64,000 nt of DNA from Sheuella sp. (GTDB lineage: Bacteria; Pseudomonadota; Gammaproteobacteria; Burkholderiales; Burkholderiaceae_B): assembly GCA_030650995.1 (NCBI GenBank), contig JAUSCY010000072.1:1-64000 (forward strand). The letters run 5' to 3'. The notes beneath the pieces are model-generated. The model was given only the letters and a program-made list of their open reading frames with translations, searched no databases and had not been told where the DNA came from. Positions 1 to 7,600 of this stretch are shown here, piece after piece. The first letter of the stretch is position 1; each line of letters opens with the position of its first letter. The position numbers and the translations under genes were made by a program.

Positions 1-880
1 TTTCCCAGCTTTCTACTTCGCTGATCGCAAGGGCATGGTTGTATTGCGCAGAAGTAAACATATGCTGATCTGCAAACCCGGCAATATTGCCCTGCGTTTG
101 CAGATGCACCAGCGCCTGGCTCATTGCGTGACCAAACACGCCCCTGGCCAGAGCCGGGTAAATCGCCAGATCAATCCCCGCTGCTTTGAGCTGATCTGCG
201 TGCAAACCACGTACAAGCTCACCTGCATCCATATTTACGACCATTGGCACCTGTACTTTATCTTTCAGATATCTGATCTGATTCAGAATTTCTGGACTGG
301 GCTTAAGTTCCACGAAAACAACATCTGCACCTTCTGCAGCGAAAGCCCGCGTTCGGCGTACCGCTTCATCCAGGCCCATCGCTCCCACACAATCGGTACG
401 TGCAATCAGAACGAAGTCCGGATCACTCCTTGCCGCTGAAGCTGCAGCAATTTTTGCTACGGCCTGATTAAAGTCGAGTACGGTTCGGTCACCTGGCATT
501 TGCGCACAACGTTTTGGAGAAATCTGGTCTTCGATATGTATCGCAGCAACTCCCGCAGCCTCAAACTCTGCAATGGTGCGACGAACACTCACAACGTTTC
601 CATATCCTGTATCGGCATCGCAAATTAATGGAATATTGATACATGACGCCACACGACGCGCATGATCAGCAATCATTGTCAGATCGACCAGCCCCACATC
701 CGGCAGACCTAGCAATGATGCAGAAACGCCATTGCCCGTCATGTAACAGGCACCAAATCCCGCATTTTCAACCAGACGCGCACCATATCCGTCGTAAATA
801 CCTGGTGCGCACACAGATTGAGGCTGATTCAGCATTTTTCTGAGTTGCAAGCGTTTATCTTTTGCAGTGAAAGCGGTCAT
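1..880 (-). CDS. Isocitrate lyase/PEP mutase-family carbon-carbon lyase (C-terminus cut by window edge)
   Basis: This reading frame is absent from the ORF track because its stop lies beyond base 1. About 293 residues are visible, close to the family's usual length of about 290-300, so only a short tail is missing. The translation starts MTAFTAKDKRLQLRKML and carries the Mg-binding motif DADTGYGN and the lyase-type motif EDQISPKRCAQ. The cysteine is the expected catalytic residue of 2-methylisocitrate or dimethylmalate lyases, although the usual KRCGH reads KRCAQ here. The start ATG overlaps the stop of the LeuD-like gene (ATGA), so the two are translationally coupled. The family splits 2-hydroxy acids such as methylisocitrate or 2,3-dimethylmalate into pyruvate or glyoxylate plus an acid; some members are oxaloacetate decarboxylases. 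Family membership is secure; the substrate is inference from the hydro-lyase neighbours. Confidence 0.88.
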   Translation of the reverse strand, partial: MTAFTAKDKRLQLRKMLNQPQSVCAPGIYDGYGARLVENAGFGACYMTGNGVSASLLGLPDVGLVDLTMIADHARRVASCINIPLICDADTGYGNVVSVRRTIAEFEAAGVAAIHIEDQISPKRCAQMPGDRTVLDFNQAVAKIAAASAARSDPDFVLIARTDCVGAMGLDEAVRRTRAFAAEGADVVFVELKPSPEILNQIRYLKDKVQVPMVVNMDAGELVRGLHADQLKAAGIDLAIYPALARGVFGHAMSQALVHLQTQGNIAGFADQHMFTSAQYNHALAISEVESWE

Positions 881-1395
881 GCGAAATTCCAGTCAGGATA
901 TTTTTGTAAGAAAGGGATCAAGCCACCCATTGAAAGGATTGCAAGAATCTCGTGAGGCAATGGAACTGCCGTTTGTTCAAGTTGTCCATTGATCTTTAAC
1001 GCGCCAATAGAAAAATCAATCTCAAGTGATTGACCGGCCTGAATCCGGGAGGTATCGCACTCGAATAATGGCATTCCGTTATTAATTGCATTACGGAAAA
1101 ACTGCCTGCCGAAAGATCGGGCTACGATTGCACGTACATTCATCGCCCGCATCACGTGCACAGCCTGTTCGCGCGACGAGTTAATCCCGAAATGATCTCC
1201 CGCGACGAGTATCCCACCACCCGCTGCTGCGATATCAGTGGCAATTGCTGGCACAAGGAGTTCAAAAGCGTGGGCGGCAACGTAAGCGATGTCTTTGCCT
1301 GGCAAGTACTTATTCGAACAATTGATATCCGTATTGACATCATCACCCAGAATAAATGCGGTCCCAGCAGATATAAGTGTGTTTGATGTGCTCAT
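877..1395 (-). CDS. LeuD-like small subunit of an aconitase-superfamily hydro-lyase
   Basis: This 172-residue protein is the swivel-domain subunit of a heterodimeric 3-isopropylmalate dehydratase-like enzyme. It shows the GDDVNTD motif near residue 18 and a GINSSREQA loop near residue 70, where most LeuD proteins have GxGSSREHA. Its start overlaps the LeuC-like stop by four bases and its own stop overlaps the next start in the same way, so three genes form one coupled unit. Because the neighbours are a lyase and a Bug receptor rather than leuB, a role in leucine synthesis is unlikely. Citraconate, mesaconate or dimethylmaleate hydration (as by the DmdAB enzyme of nicotinate fermentation) fits better. 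That substrate call is inference. Confidence 0.85.
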   Translation of the reverse strand: MSTSNTLISAGTAFILGDDVNTDINCSNKYLPGKDIAYVAAHAFELLVPAIATDIAAAGGGILVAGDHFGINSSREQAVHVMRAMNVRAIVARSFGRQFFRNAINNGMPLFECDTSRIQAGQSLEIDFSIGALKINGQLEQTAVPLPHEILAILSMGGLIPFLQKYPDWNFA

Positions 1396-2678
1396 ACCGC
1401 TGACCTCCAGGTCCCGCCGATCACCGTTCTGGGATCTGTAATAAAACCTGTCAGAGCCGAGGCGGCTACCGTTGCTGCCGAACCCAGCCAGATATCTGCG
1501 TTTTTATTGCTTAATCGGCCCTTGAAATTGCGATTAGCCGTTGAGATAACGGTATCACCGTCACCTGGTACCAGGTGATTGGTAATCCCCACACAGGTTC
1601 CGCAGCCTGCTGACTCAAAGGAAGCACCTGCCTCTGTCAGAATTTCAATCAGTCCCTCGCGCAACGCTGCGAGATAAATCTGTCTGGAGGCCGGAGTGAC
1701 TATCATTCTTACACCCGCGGCCAACTTTTGTCCTTTCAACACTGCAGCGGCTTGACGAATATCATCCAGTCGGCCATTAGTGCAAGTGCCAATCAAGGCG
1801 AACTGCACACGTTGTCGATCAATATCTGTCACTGAAACAATATCGTCAATTTCATGCTTGCGTGCAACTTGTGGAGCCAGCGTCGAAGTGTCAATCACGA
1901 ACCGCTGGGCGTAATGCGCATCCGGATCTGCAAATGTAGGACACGGTGGCTTGGCGCCGTGCGCGGCTAACCACGCGAATGTTTTTGCGTCAGGCTCGAG
2001 TATGGCTGCCTTAGCCCCAAGCTCGGCGGCGTGATTGCAAAGCGTCATGCGATCATCGATATCCATTGCGCAAACAGCGCTGCCCGCATACTCAATTGCG
2101 TGGTAATTTAGTCCTTCAGCGCCAAACCGGCCAAGCAAGGAGAGGGTAATGTCTTTAGCCCATACACCAGGCTGCAGCTCACCCTGCAATTCAATGCGGA
2201 CAGTTTCAGGAACGCGGAACCACAGCTTGCTGCTCATCATGACTGCTGACACATCCGTGCCCTCAATGCCTGTCCCCAGAGCATTGAAAGCCCCATAGGT
2301 GACTGAATGCGTATCGGTCCCCACCACCAGATCGCCACAGGTCAAATGACCGCCCTCAGGCAAAACCTGATGGCAAATACCATCGCCTATGTCGTAGAGT
2401 TTAGTACCACGCTCTTTTGAAAATGCACGCATGGAGCTGTGGATTTCAGCTGCTTCGAGATTCGGTGGAGGAGAATAATGATCCAGTATCAGCGCTGTAT
2501 TTTTTGCAAAAGGCAACATCTTGTCGCCTAATTTTCCAATCATTTTTATTGTGTTCGCAGCACGGGTGTCCGTCACCATTGCGAAATCTATATCAGCGAC
2601 AACGACTTCGCCAGCCTTGACAGAAGTTTTCCCTGCGTGACGTGCGAGTATTTTTTCAGAAATCGTAGAGCCCATCAT
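1392..2678 (-). CDS. LeuC-like large [4Fe-4S] subunit of an aconitase-superfamily hydro-lyase
   Basis: At 428 residues this matches the shorter, archaeal/homoaconitase-type large subunit rather than the roughly 470-residue enterobacterial LeuC. Cluster-binding cysteines are visible in GTCTNGR (near residue 300) and AGCGTCVG (near residue 360). GDLVVGTDTHS near residue 115 is the usual aconitase motif. The start is preceded by a modest Shine-Dalgarno (TAAGG). With its small subunit it should add or remove water reversibly on a small di- or tricarboxylate in the cytoplasm. The gene lies 93 bp downstream of a Bug receptor on the same strand and just upstream of the lyase, which supports a catabolic hydratase-then-lyase sequence. 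The exact substrate cannot be read from sequence alone. Confidence 0.87.
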   Translation of the reverse strand: MMGSTISEKILARHAGKTSVKAGEVVVADIDFAMVTDTRAANTIKMIGKLGDKMLPFAKNTALILDHYSPPPNLEAAEIHSSMRAFSKERGTKLYDIGDGICHQVLPEGGHLTCGDLVVGTDTHSVTYGAFNALGTGIEGTDVSAVMMSSKLWFRVPETVRIELQGELQPGVWAKDITLSLLGRFGAEGLNYHAIEYAGSAVCAMDIDDRMTLCNHAAELGAKAAILEPDAKTFAWLAAHGAKPPCPTFADPDAHYAQRFVIDTSTLAPQVARKHEIDDIVSVTDIDRQRVQFALIGTCTNGRLDDIRQAAAVLKGQKLAAGVRMIVTPASRQIYLAALREGLIEILTEAGASFESAGCGTCVGITNHLVPGDGDTVISTANRNFKGRLSNKNADIWLGSAATVAASALTGFITDPRTVIGGTWRSAV

Positions 2679-2771
2679 TTAACCTTAGCTAAGCGTAATC
2701 ACTTTGTTTGCTATCCGAGACATCGCGCCTACAGATACGACGCTCTTTCTAGCGCTTGATCCCTTTGACTT

Positions 2772-3758
2772 CTAGAGCTTGATCCCTTTCACGACTTTGC
2801 CCCACGTCTCGTACTCCTTAGTCACAAACTCACGCATTGCCTTGGGTGTTGTCGGATCAGGTTCCATACCCGCATTGAGCAGGCGCTCAATTGTCTGGGG
2901 ATCTTTCAATGCTGTGACAATCGCTTGATTGAGTTTTTCTACAATCGCTATCGGGGTTTTAGCAGGCGCAATAAACCCATACCAGTTAGTAGCCTGATAA
3001 CCGGGATAACCCTGCTCAGCCACAGTTGGAACATCAGGAAGTGACTTTGCACGCTGTGAACCCGTCACAGCGAGAGCATGCAATTTTCCGGATTGCACCA
3101 AAGGTACTGCAGTGGGCGCGCTGGCAAACACAGCCGTGATATTGCCAGCGAGCAAATCGATCATGACCGGCCCACCGCCTTTGTAATTGATATGCTCTGT
3201 AGTCATCCCGGCACTATTTTTAAGGAGCTCGCCCGACAGATGACCTGCGCTGCCGATGCCCGCCGAGCCATAAAACAAAGGTTTATTTTTATCCTGTCCG
3301 ACTTTGACGAATTCGGCCAGAGTTTTGATCGAAGAGTCCGAACGCACCACCAAAACATTACTGAACGCCACACCACCAGAAATCATCTCGAAGTCTTTCA
3401 ACGGGTCATAGCTCGTCCCATCAGGCATATGTGGATTAACCGTGAGCGAACCTACATTTGCCAGTCCGATCGTATAACCATCTGGTGTGGCGCGCGCAAC
3501 GGCTTCACAGGCGATGTTGCCACCTGCGCCGGCACGATTTTCAACAACAACAGTCTGACCGAGTAGCTCAGAAACCTTGATTGCAATCGTGCGAGCGGCC
3601 GAATCCGTACCGCCGCCCGGAGCAAATCCCACCACCAGTTTGATCGGTTTGGTAGGGAACTTAGGAGACTCAGACTGAGCGCGTAAGTTGTTGGCGCCTA
3701 AACCAATCATGAGGGAGAGGAATAAAGTGGAATATCTGATGAATGATTTTGACATCAT
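2772..3758 (-). CDS. Bug-family (TctC-like) periplasmic receptor
   Basis: This 328-residue protein has an N-terminal signal peptide ending near LRAQ and the family's opening motif IKLVVGFAPGGGTD, followed by VVENRAGAGGNIA. Bug proteins bind carboxylates or other small solutes in the periplasm and often serve TctAB permeases, but no tctA or tctB is present here. It is first in the leftward operon, upstream of the hydro-lyase and lyase genes, so it probably captures their substrate. The start follows AAAAAGG, a fair ribosome-binding site. Ligand specificity is unknown. Confidence 0.9.
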   Translation of the reverse strand: MMSKSFIRYSTLFLSLMIGLGANNLRAQSESPKFPTKPIKLVVGFAPGGGTDSAARTIAIKVSELLGQTVVVENRAGAGGNIACEAVARATPDGYTIGLANVGSLTVNPHMPDGTSYDPLKDFEMISGGVAFSNVLVVRSDSSIKTLAEFVKVGQDKNKPLFYGSAGIGSAGHLSGELLKNSAGMTTEHINYKGGGPVMIDLLAGNITAVFASAPTAVPLVQSGKLHALAVTGSQRAKSLPDVPTVAEQGYPGYQATNWYGFIAPAKTPIAIVEKLNQAIVTALKDPQTIERLLNAGMEPDPTTPKAMREFVTKEYETWGKVVKGIKL

Positions 3759-4102
3759 GAACCTTTTTGTCTGAATATTTTTTTAGTCATCAACCGACGT
3801 AAGTCCAGGTTAATGCTTGAGTACAAAACAACTACGCATAATTTTGTGCGGCGCAGCACTTTTCTAGACATGATCATCACGGAGGTCGTTAGTTTTCGAG
3901 CCTGCAAGCAGACTTTTTATCGTCGACAAAATCTGTGGTGAATTCCTCAAATCTATTCTATAAACCTGCTCATGCATAGATATTTTGTGGATATAAACTT
4001 TGAAACCTGCCGTCTGTAAAGTACTTTGTCTTTCTGTCCTGGGATTGGTATTTCACATGGCGCAAGATCCGCTCAAGACGATCACCTCAAGGCGAACTAA
4101 CA
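3759..4102. promoter_or_regulatory. Divergent intergenic region between the Bug and dehydrogenase operons
   Basis: This 344-bp AT-rich gap separates the leftward Bug operon from the rightward operon and must carry both promoters. No coding frame is convincing. An imperfect 14-bp dyad, GTGCGGCGCAGCAC (12 of 14 positions symmetric), lies at 3846-3859 and could be an operator. No regulator gene is adjacent, so the controlling protein is unknown. Confidence 0.4.
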
Positions 4103-4555
4103 ATGAACCAATCTAAACGTCTGGCAGGAAAAATAGCCATTATCGTTGGCGCAGGCCAAGAACCCGGAGAAACTGTCGGCAATGGCCGCGCAGTTGCTCA
4201 AAGATTTGCTCAAGAAGGTGCAACCCTTTTACTGGTTGATATCAATCCAGACCATGCAGCAGCGACGATGGCCGCTATTGCTCCATATGAAACTACAGCG
4301 TCAGTTTTGGTTGCAGACATCACTAACGAGTCGGACTGTAAAAAAATCGCGTCAACCTGTATGGATCGCTATGGCAGGATCGATATCCTGCACAATAACG
4401 TCGGCCGCTCAGAGGGTGATCGCAAAACGGTGGATCTGGATGTATCGGCATGGGATGCCGCCCATGCCGCAGTCTTTCTCGCCGCAGATGAGTCTAGATA
4501 CATCACGTGAGTGCTGCTTCCAGTTGATGGCGGCCTGCTCGTTAAACGAGGCTGA
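4103..4555 (+). pseudogene. Short-chain dehydrogenase/reductase remnant (internal deletion plus nonsense codon)
   Basis: The frame begins as a normal SDR: GKIAIIVGAGQ at the N-terminus, LVDINPD at the end of beta-2, and IDILHNNVGRSEGD near residue 100. After DLDVSAWDA it jumps straight to AHAAVFLAADESRYIT, which in intact family members lies about 80-110 residues further on. The catalytic Ser-Tyr-Lys region is therefore deleted in frame. A TGA at 4508-4510 then replaces the glycine codon expected in the C-terminal T-G-V-LLPVDGG motif; reading resumes in the same frame as VLLPVDGGLLVKRG and ends at 4553-4555. Two independent lesions make this a decayed gene. It leads the operon upstream of the CitE-like lyase, so the pathway has lost, or no longer needs, an alcohol dehydrogenase step. 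Confidence 0.88.
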
Positions 4556-4608
4556 GCATCTGGCTGATAATCCGAATAACTTATTTTTTAACTCAAGCTT
4601 CAAAAAAA

Positions 4609-5490
4609 ATGATGCGTAGCAAATTATTTGTACCGGGCTCCAGACCAGAGCTCTTTGACAAGGCTTTACTGAGTCAAGCAGACGGCCTGTCTTTTGATCT
4701 GGAAGATGCTGTCGCTGACGAAAAGAAAGGCGACGCCCGCAACACCCTGCAGCAATGGATGCAAGCGCCAGCAGTCCTATCCAGTAATAAAACGATTATC
4801 GTTCGCGTCAATGCGATGGATACTGCATATTTTGTGCAAGATATTGCGTGCGTTGTGCAGCGTGGTTTGAATATTATCAACCTGCCTAAACCCTCTGGTG
4901 TCGATGCTGTCTTACTCGCTGCAGAAGCCATTGAGCAGGCAGAGCGGGCCAATGGCGTCAATCAGGACGGCCGCAATCCTGTCAGACTACTTCTCAATAT
5001 TGAAACGCCCTCAGCCTTGCGCAATGCTTATCAGTTGGCCAGCGCGCATCCCCGTGTAATGGGTTTGCAACTTGGTCTTGCAGATTTATTTGAGCCAATT
5101 GCTATTTCCCGTAAGGAGCCCTTTGCAATTCGCTACGCAATGATGCAAGTTAAAATGGCCGCGGCAGAAGCGGGTGTCGAAGCCTTTGATGGCGCATTCG
5201 CAGACATCAAAAACACAGAGGGTTTTATCGCTGAGGCACAGTTCGCAGCGAGCATCGGTTTTTCCGGAAAAAGCTGCATTCACCCTAGCCAGATCAAATT
5301 GACGAACGAAGCGTTCAGGCCGAGTGATGCGGCAATTGCCCATGCTTTAAAGGTTGTCGAGGCCGCACGTGAAGCACAGGAAAAAGGCATTGGTGCCTAT
5401 GTCGTGGATGGAAAAATGATCGATCCGCCTTTTTTCAAAAGTGCTCAGGCTCTGGTCGCAAGCGCACGCAGTCTGGGACTGATCCCATGA
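4609..5490 (+). CDS. CitE/HpcH-family lyase (citramalyl-CoA or malyl-CoA lyase-like)
   Basis: This 293-residue TIM-barrel enzyme shows the family's N-terminal KLFVPGSRPELFDKA, the metal and substrate motif SFDLEDAV near residue 30, LLNIETPSAL mid-chain and GKSCIHPSQI near the C-terminus. CitE-like proteins next to class III CoA-transferases usually cleave citramalyl-CoA, malyl-CoA or related 3-hydroxyacyl-CoA thioesters to an acyl-CoA plus pyruvate or glyoxylate. Its stop overlaps the start of the CoA-transferase gene (ATGA), so the pair is coupled. The combination strongly suggests activation followed by cleavage. The precise CoA ester is not known. Confidence 0.88.
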   Translation: MMRSKLFVPGSRPELFDKALLSQADGLSFDLEDAVADEKKGDARNTLQQWMQAPAVLSSNKTIIVRVNAMDTAYFVQDIACVVQRGLNIINLPKPSGVDAVLLAAEAIEQAERANGVNQDGRNPVRLLLNIETPSALRNAYQLASAHPRVMGLQLGLADLFEPIAISRKEPFAIRYAMMQVKMAAAEAGVEAFDGAFADIKNTEGFIAEAQFAASIGFSGKSCIHPSQIKLTNEAFRPSDAAIAHALKVVEAAREAQEKGIGAYVVDGKMIDPPFFKSAQALVASARSLGLIP

Positions 5491-6731
5491 CCATGTTCAC
5501 GACACCCATACAACCAGCACCACACGGCGCCAAAGAGCCCTCAAGCTCGAAGCTGCCCCCCAGGACAGGCGCTCAAGGTCCATTGTCAGGCATCCGCGTA
5601 CTCGATCTGTCGGCCTATATTGCTGGGCCTTATGGCTGTTCACTGCTGGCAGATCAAGGCGCTGAAGTTATCAAGATCGAACCGCCCGCTGGTGACAATC
5701 TGCGCAAATATCCAAGCACCCTCGAAGCCGAAAGCCGCGCATTTCTGGGAGTCAATCGCAGCAAGCTCGGCATGATGCTCGATCTAAAATCGCCACAGGA
5801 TCACGCTAGACTCATGAGCCTCATCAGTACAGCGGATGTACTGGTTCACAACTTCAGGCCAAGTGTCGCTCCTCGCCTAGGCATCAGTCACGAACAGCTT
5901 AAAGACATTAATCCACGCCTGATCTATTGTGCTGTGAGTGGTTATGGCGAGACGGGCCCATTAAAAGAAAAAGCGGGCTATGACCAGGTTCTGCAATCGA
6001 TGACGGGTATGTGTGCATTACAGGGTAAAAAAGAGGGCCCACCTGAAATTCTTTACGGATCAATCGTTGACTACTACGCGAGTGCACTCGTTGCAGCGGG
6101 CGTTTCATCCGCATTATTTGAAAGATCCCGCAGCGGCGAAGGTCAGTTTGTCGGGGTTTCGCTACTCACCGCAGCACTCACCCTGCAATCCGCACGTCTG
6201 ATCTGGGCGCAGAGCGAAGGTCGTGATGTCGGGCGCGATATGCGTTCAGGGGGCATTACCGGATTACACCCTACACGGCAAGGATACTTGTACATATCGG
6301 CTAATACTGCGCATTTCTGGAAAGCCTTATGCAAAAAAACGGGTCTCGATGAATGGGTAGATTACGAACGATATGACAGCGTACGCAAGCGTGCGCAGCA
6401 TCAAAGTGAAATTATTCCCAAATTGCATCACGCTCTCGCCGCACGCAGTGCGCTCGAGTGGGAGGCGCATTTTGGCGAGGAAGTCCCCTGTTCCGCAGCC
6501 AGGACGATTGAAGACATGTTTGATCACCCTCAGGTGCTGGCACAAGACATGATTACTGAATTTGAACACCCTGTGGTCGGGCGATATCGTGGTCTGAAAC
6601 GCACGATTAAATTTGATAGAACCCCTGGACCTGACCCCTTCACGGCCCCGATACTTGGACAACATAACGAAATTGTTCAACAAGAAATTGATCGGATCCA
6701 GACAAACGCATCCAAAGACAATCAATCATGA
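5487..6731 (+). CDS. Class III (CaiB/BaiF) CoA-transferase
   Basis: This 414-residue protein has the family signature GIRVLDLSAYIAGPYG near residue 35, the segment AEVIKIEPPAGDN, and IVDYYAS near residue 205, where the catalytic aspartate that forms the acyl anhydride is expected. Class III enzymes move CoA from a donor such as succinyl-CoA to a carboxylic acid. The N-terminal 25 residues are an unusual Pro/Ser-rich extension, and a later start is possible. It is coupled by four-base overlaps to the lyase before it and the amidohydrolase after it. Confidence 0.9.
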   Translation: MTMFTTPIQPAPHGAKEPSSSKLPPRTGAQGPLSGIRVLDLSAYIAGPYGCSLLADQGAEVIKIEPPAGDNLRKYPSTLEAESRAFLGVNRSKLGMMLDLKSPQDHARLMSLISTADVLVHNFRPSVAPRLGISHEQLKDINPRLIYCAVSGYGETGPLKEKAGYDQVLQSMTGMCALQGKKEGPPEILYGSIVDYYASALVAAGVSSALFERSRSGEGQFVGVSLLTAALTLQSARLIWAQSEGRDVGRDMRSGGITGLHPTRQGYLYISANTAHFWKALCKKTGLDEWVDYERYDSVRKRAQHQSEIIPKLHHALAARSALEWEAHFGEEVPCSAARTIEDMFDHPQVLAQDMITEFEHPVVGRYRGLKRTIKFDRTPGPDPFTAPILGQHNEIVQQEIDRIQTNASKDNQS

Positions 6732-7600
6732 ATATTCCAAATACCTCAGGTGTGAGTTCACCGACAATTTCAGTTCCTCCCAATGCCTGTGATTCACACA
6801 TGCACATTTACGATCCAAAGTTTCCACAAGCCGCGGATGCAGCAGCACTTCAGGCCGCCGCCTCTGTTGATGAATATCGCTTATTGCAAAAAAGACTGGG
6901 TACGACGCGCACCGTTGTCGTGACGCCCCGTAACTACTTCACAGACAATCGCGTAACGCTTGACGCCATTGCGCGACTCGGGCCCACTCACACACGCGGC
7001 GTTGCTGTACTGCGTGACGATGTCAGCGACACCACTTTGCAAGCGTTACACGATGGGGGGGTACGTGGCATTCGTTTCTCGCTATATACGCCAACAAATG
7101 CTGCCGCGACCTTCGAGATGGTGGAACCTCTCGCAGCCAGAATCAAGGATATGGGCTGGCATGTACAGTTACACTGGACTGCAGACCAGATCGCTGCGCA
7201 CGCCGATATGCTTAAGCGTATCGAGACTACTATCGTATTCGATCACATGGGACGCTTGCCACAACCTGCGGGTGTCTCTCATCCAGGGCACGCAGTCATC
7301 AAACGGCTGCTTGATCTAGGAAAAACCTGGGTCAAACTTTCAGGCCCTTATCTGGATACAAAAGTGGGACGTGCGGGCGACTATCTCGATATCGATGCCG
7401 TCGCGCAAAGCTGGATCGCTGCCAACTCAGACAGAATGGTCTGGGGGAGCGACTGGCCACACCCCACTGAACATGACAAACCCGATGATGCCGAGCTAAT
7501 GAATTTACTGGGTCGCTGGACCGATGATGCCTCGGTCATTCAAAAGATCCTGGTCAGCAACCCCGAAAAATTATACGGATTCGACGCGATTTCACTTTAA
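6728..7600 (+). CDS. COG3618-type amidohydrolase (2-pyrone-4,6-dicarboxylate hydrolase-like)
   Basis: This 290-residue TIM-barrel hydrolase carries the metal-binding DSHMHIYDP near the N-terminus, the IVFDHMGR segment near residue 175 and VWGSDWPHP near residue 237. The family includes lactonases such as 2-pyrone-4,6-dicarboxylate hydrolase and sugar lactonases. It is the last gene of the rightward operon, coupled by ATGA to the CoA-transferase. It probably opens a lactone or hydrolyses an acyl intermediate feeding the CoA-transferase. Its 3' end overlaps the convergent DAHP synthase gene by nine bases. Confidence 0.85.
   Translation: MNIPNTSGVSSPTISVPPNACDSHMHIYDPKFPQAADAAALQAAASVDEYRLLQKRLGTTRTVVVTPRNYFTDNRVTLDAIARLGPTHTRGVAVLRDDVSDTTLQALHDGGVRGIRFSLYTPTNAAATFEMVEPLAARIKDMGWHVQLHWTADQIAAHADMLKRIETTIVFDHMGRLPQPAGVSHPGHAVIKRLLDLGKTWVKLSGPYLDTKVGRAGDYLDIDAVAQSWIAANSDRMVWGSDWPHPTEHDKPDDAELMNLLGRWTDDASVIQKILVSNPEKLYGFDAISL

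Noticed and set aside
35-439. 134-residue plus-strand reading frame at the left edge
   Set aside because: It is antisense to the PEP mutase-family lyase, which has clear motifs; the track omitted the lyase only because it is open at the edge.
4146-4619. 157-residue frame overlapping the dehydrogenase remnant
   Set aside because: Out of frame with the SDR motifs and of unnatural composition; the remnant frame explains the region.
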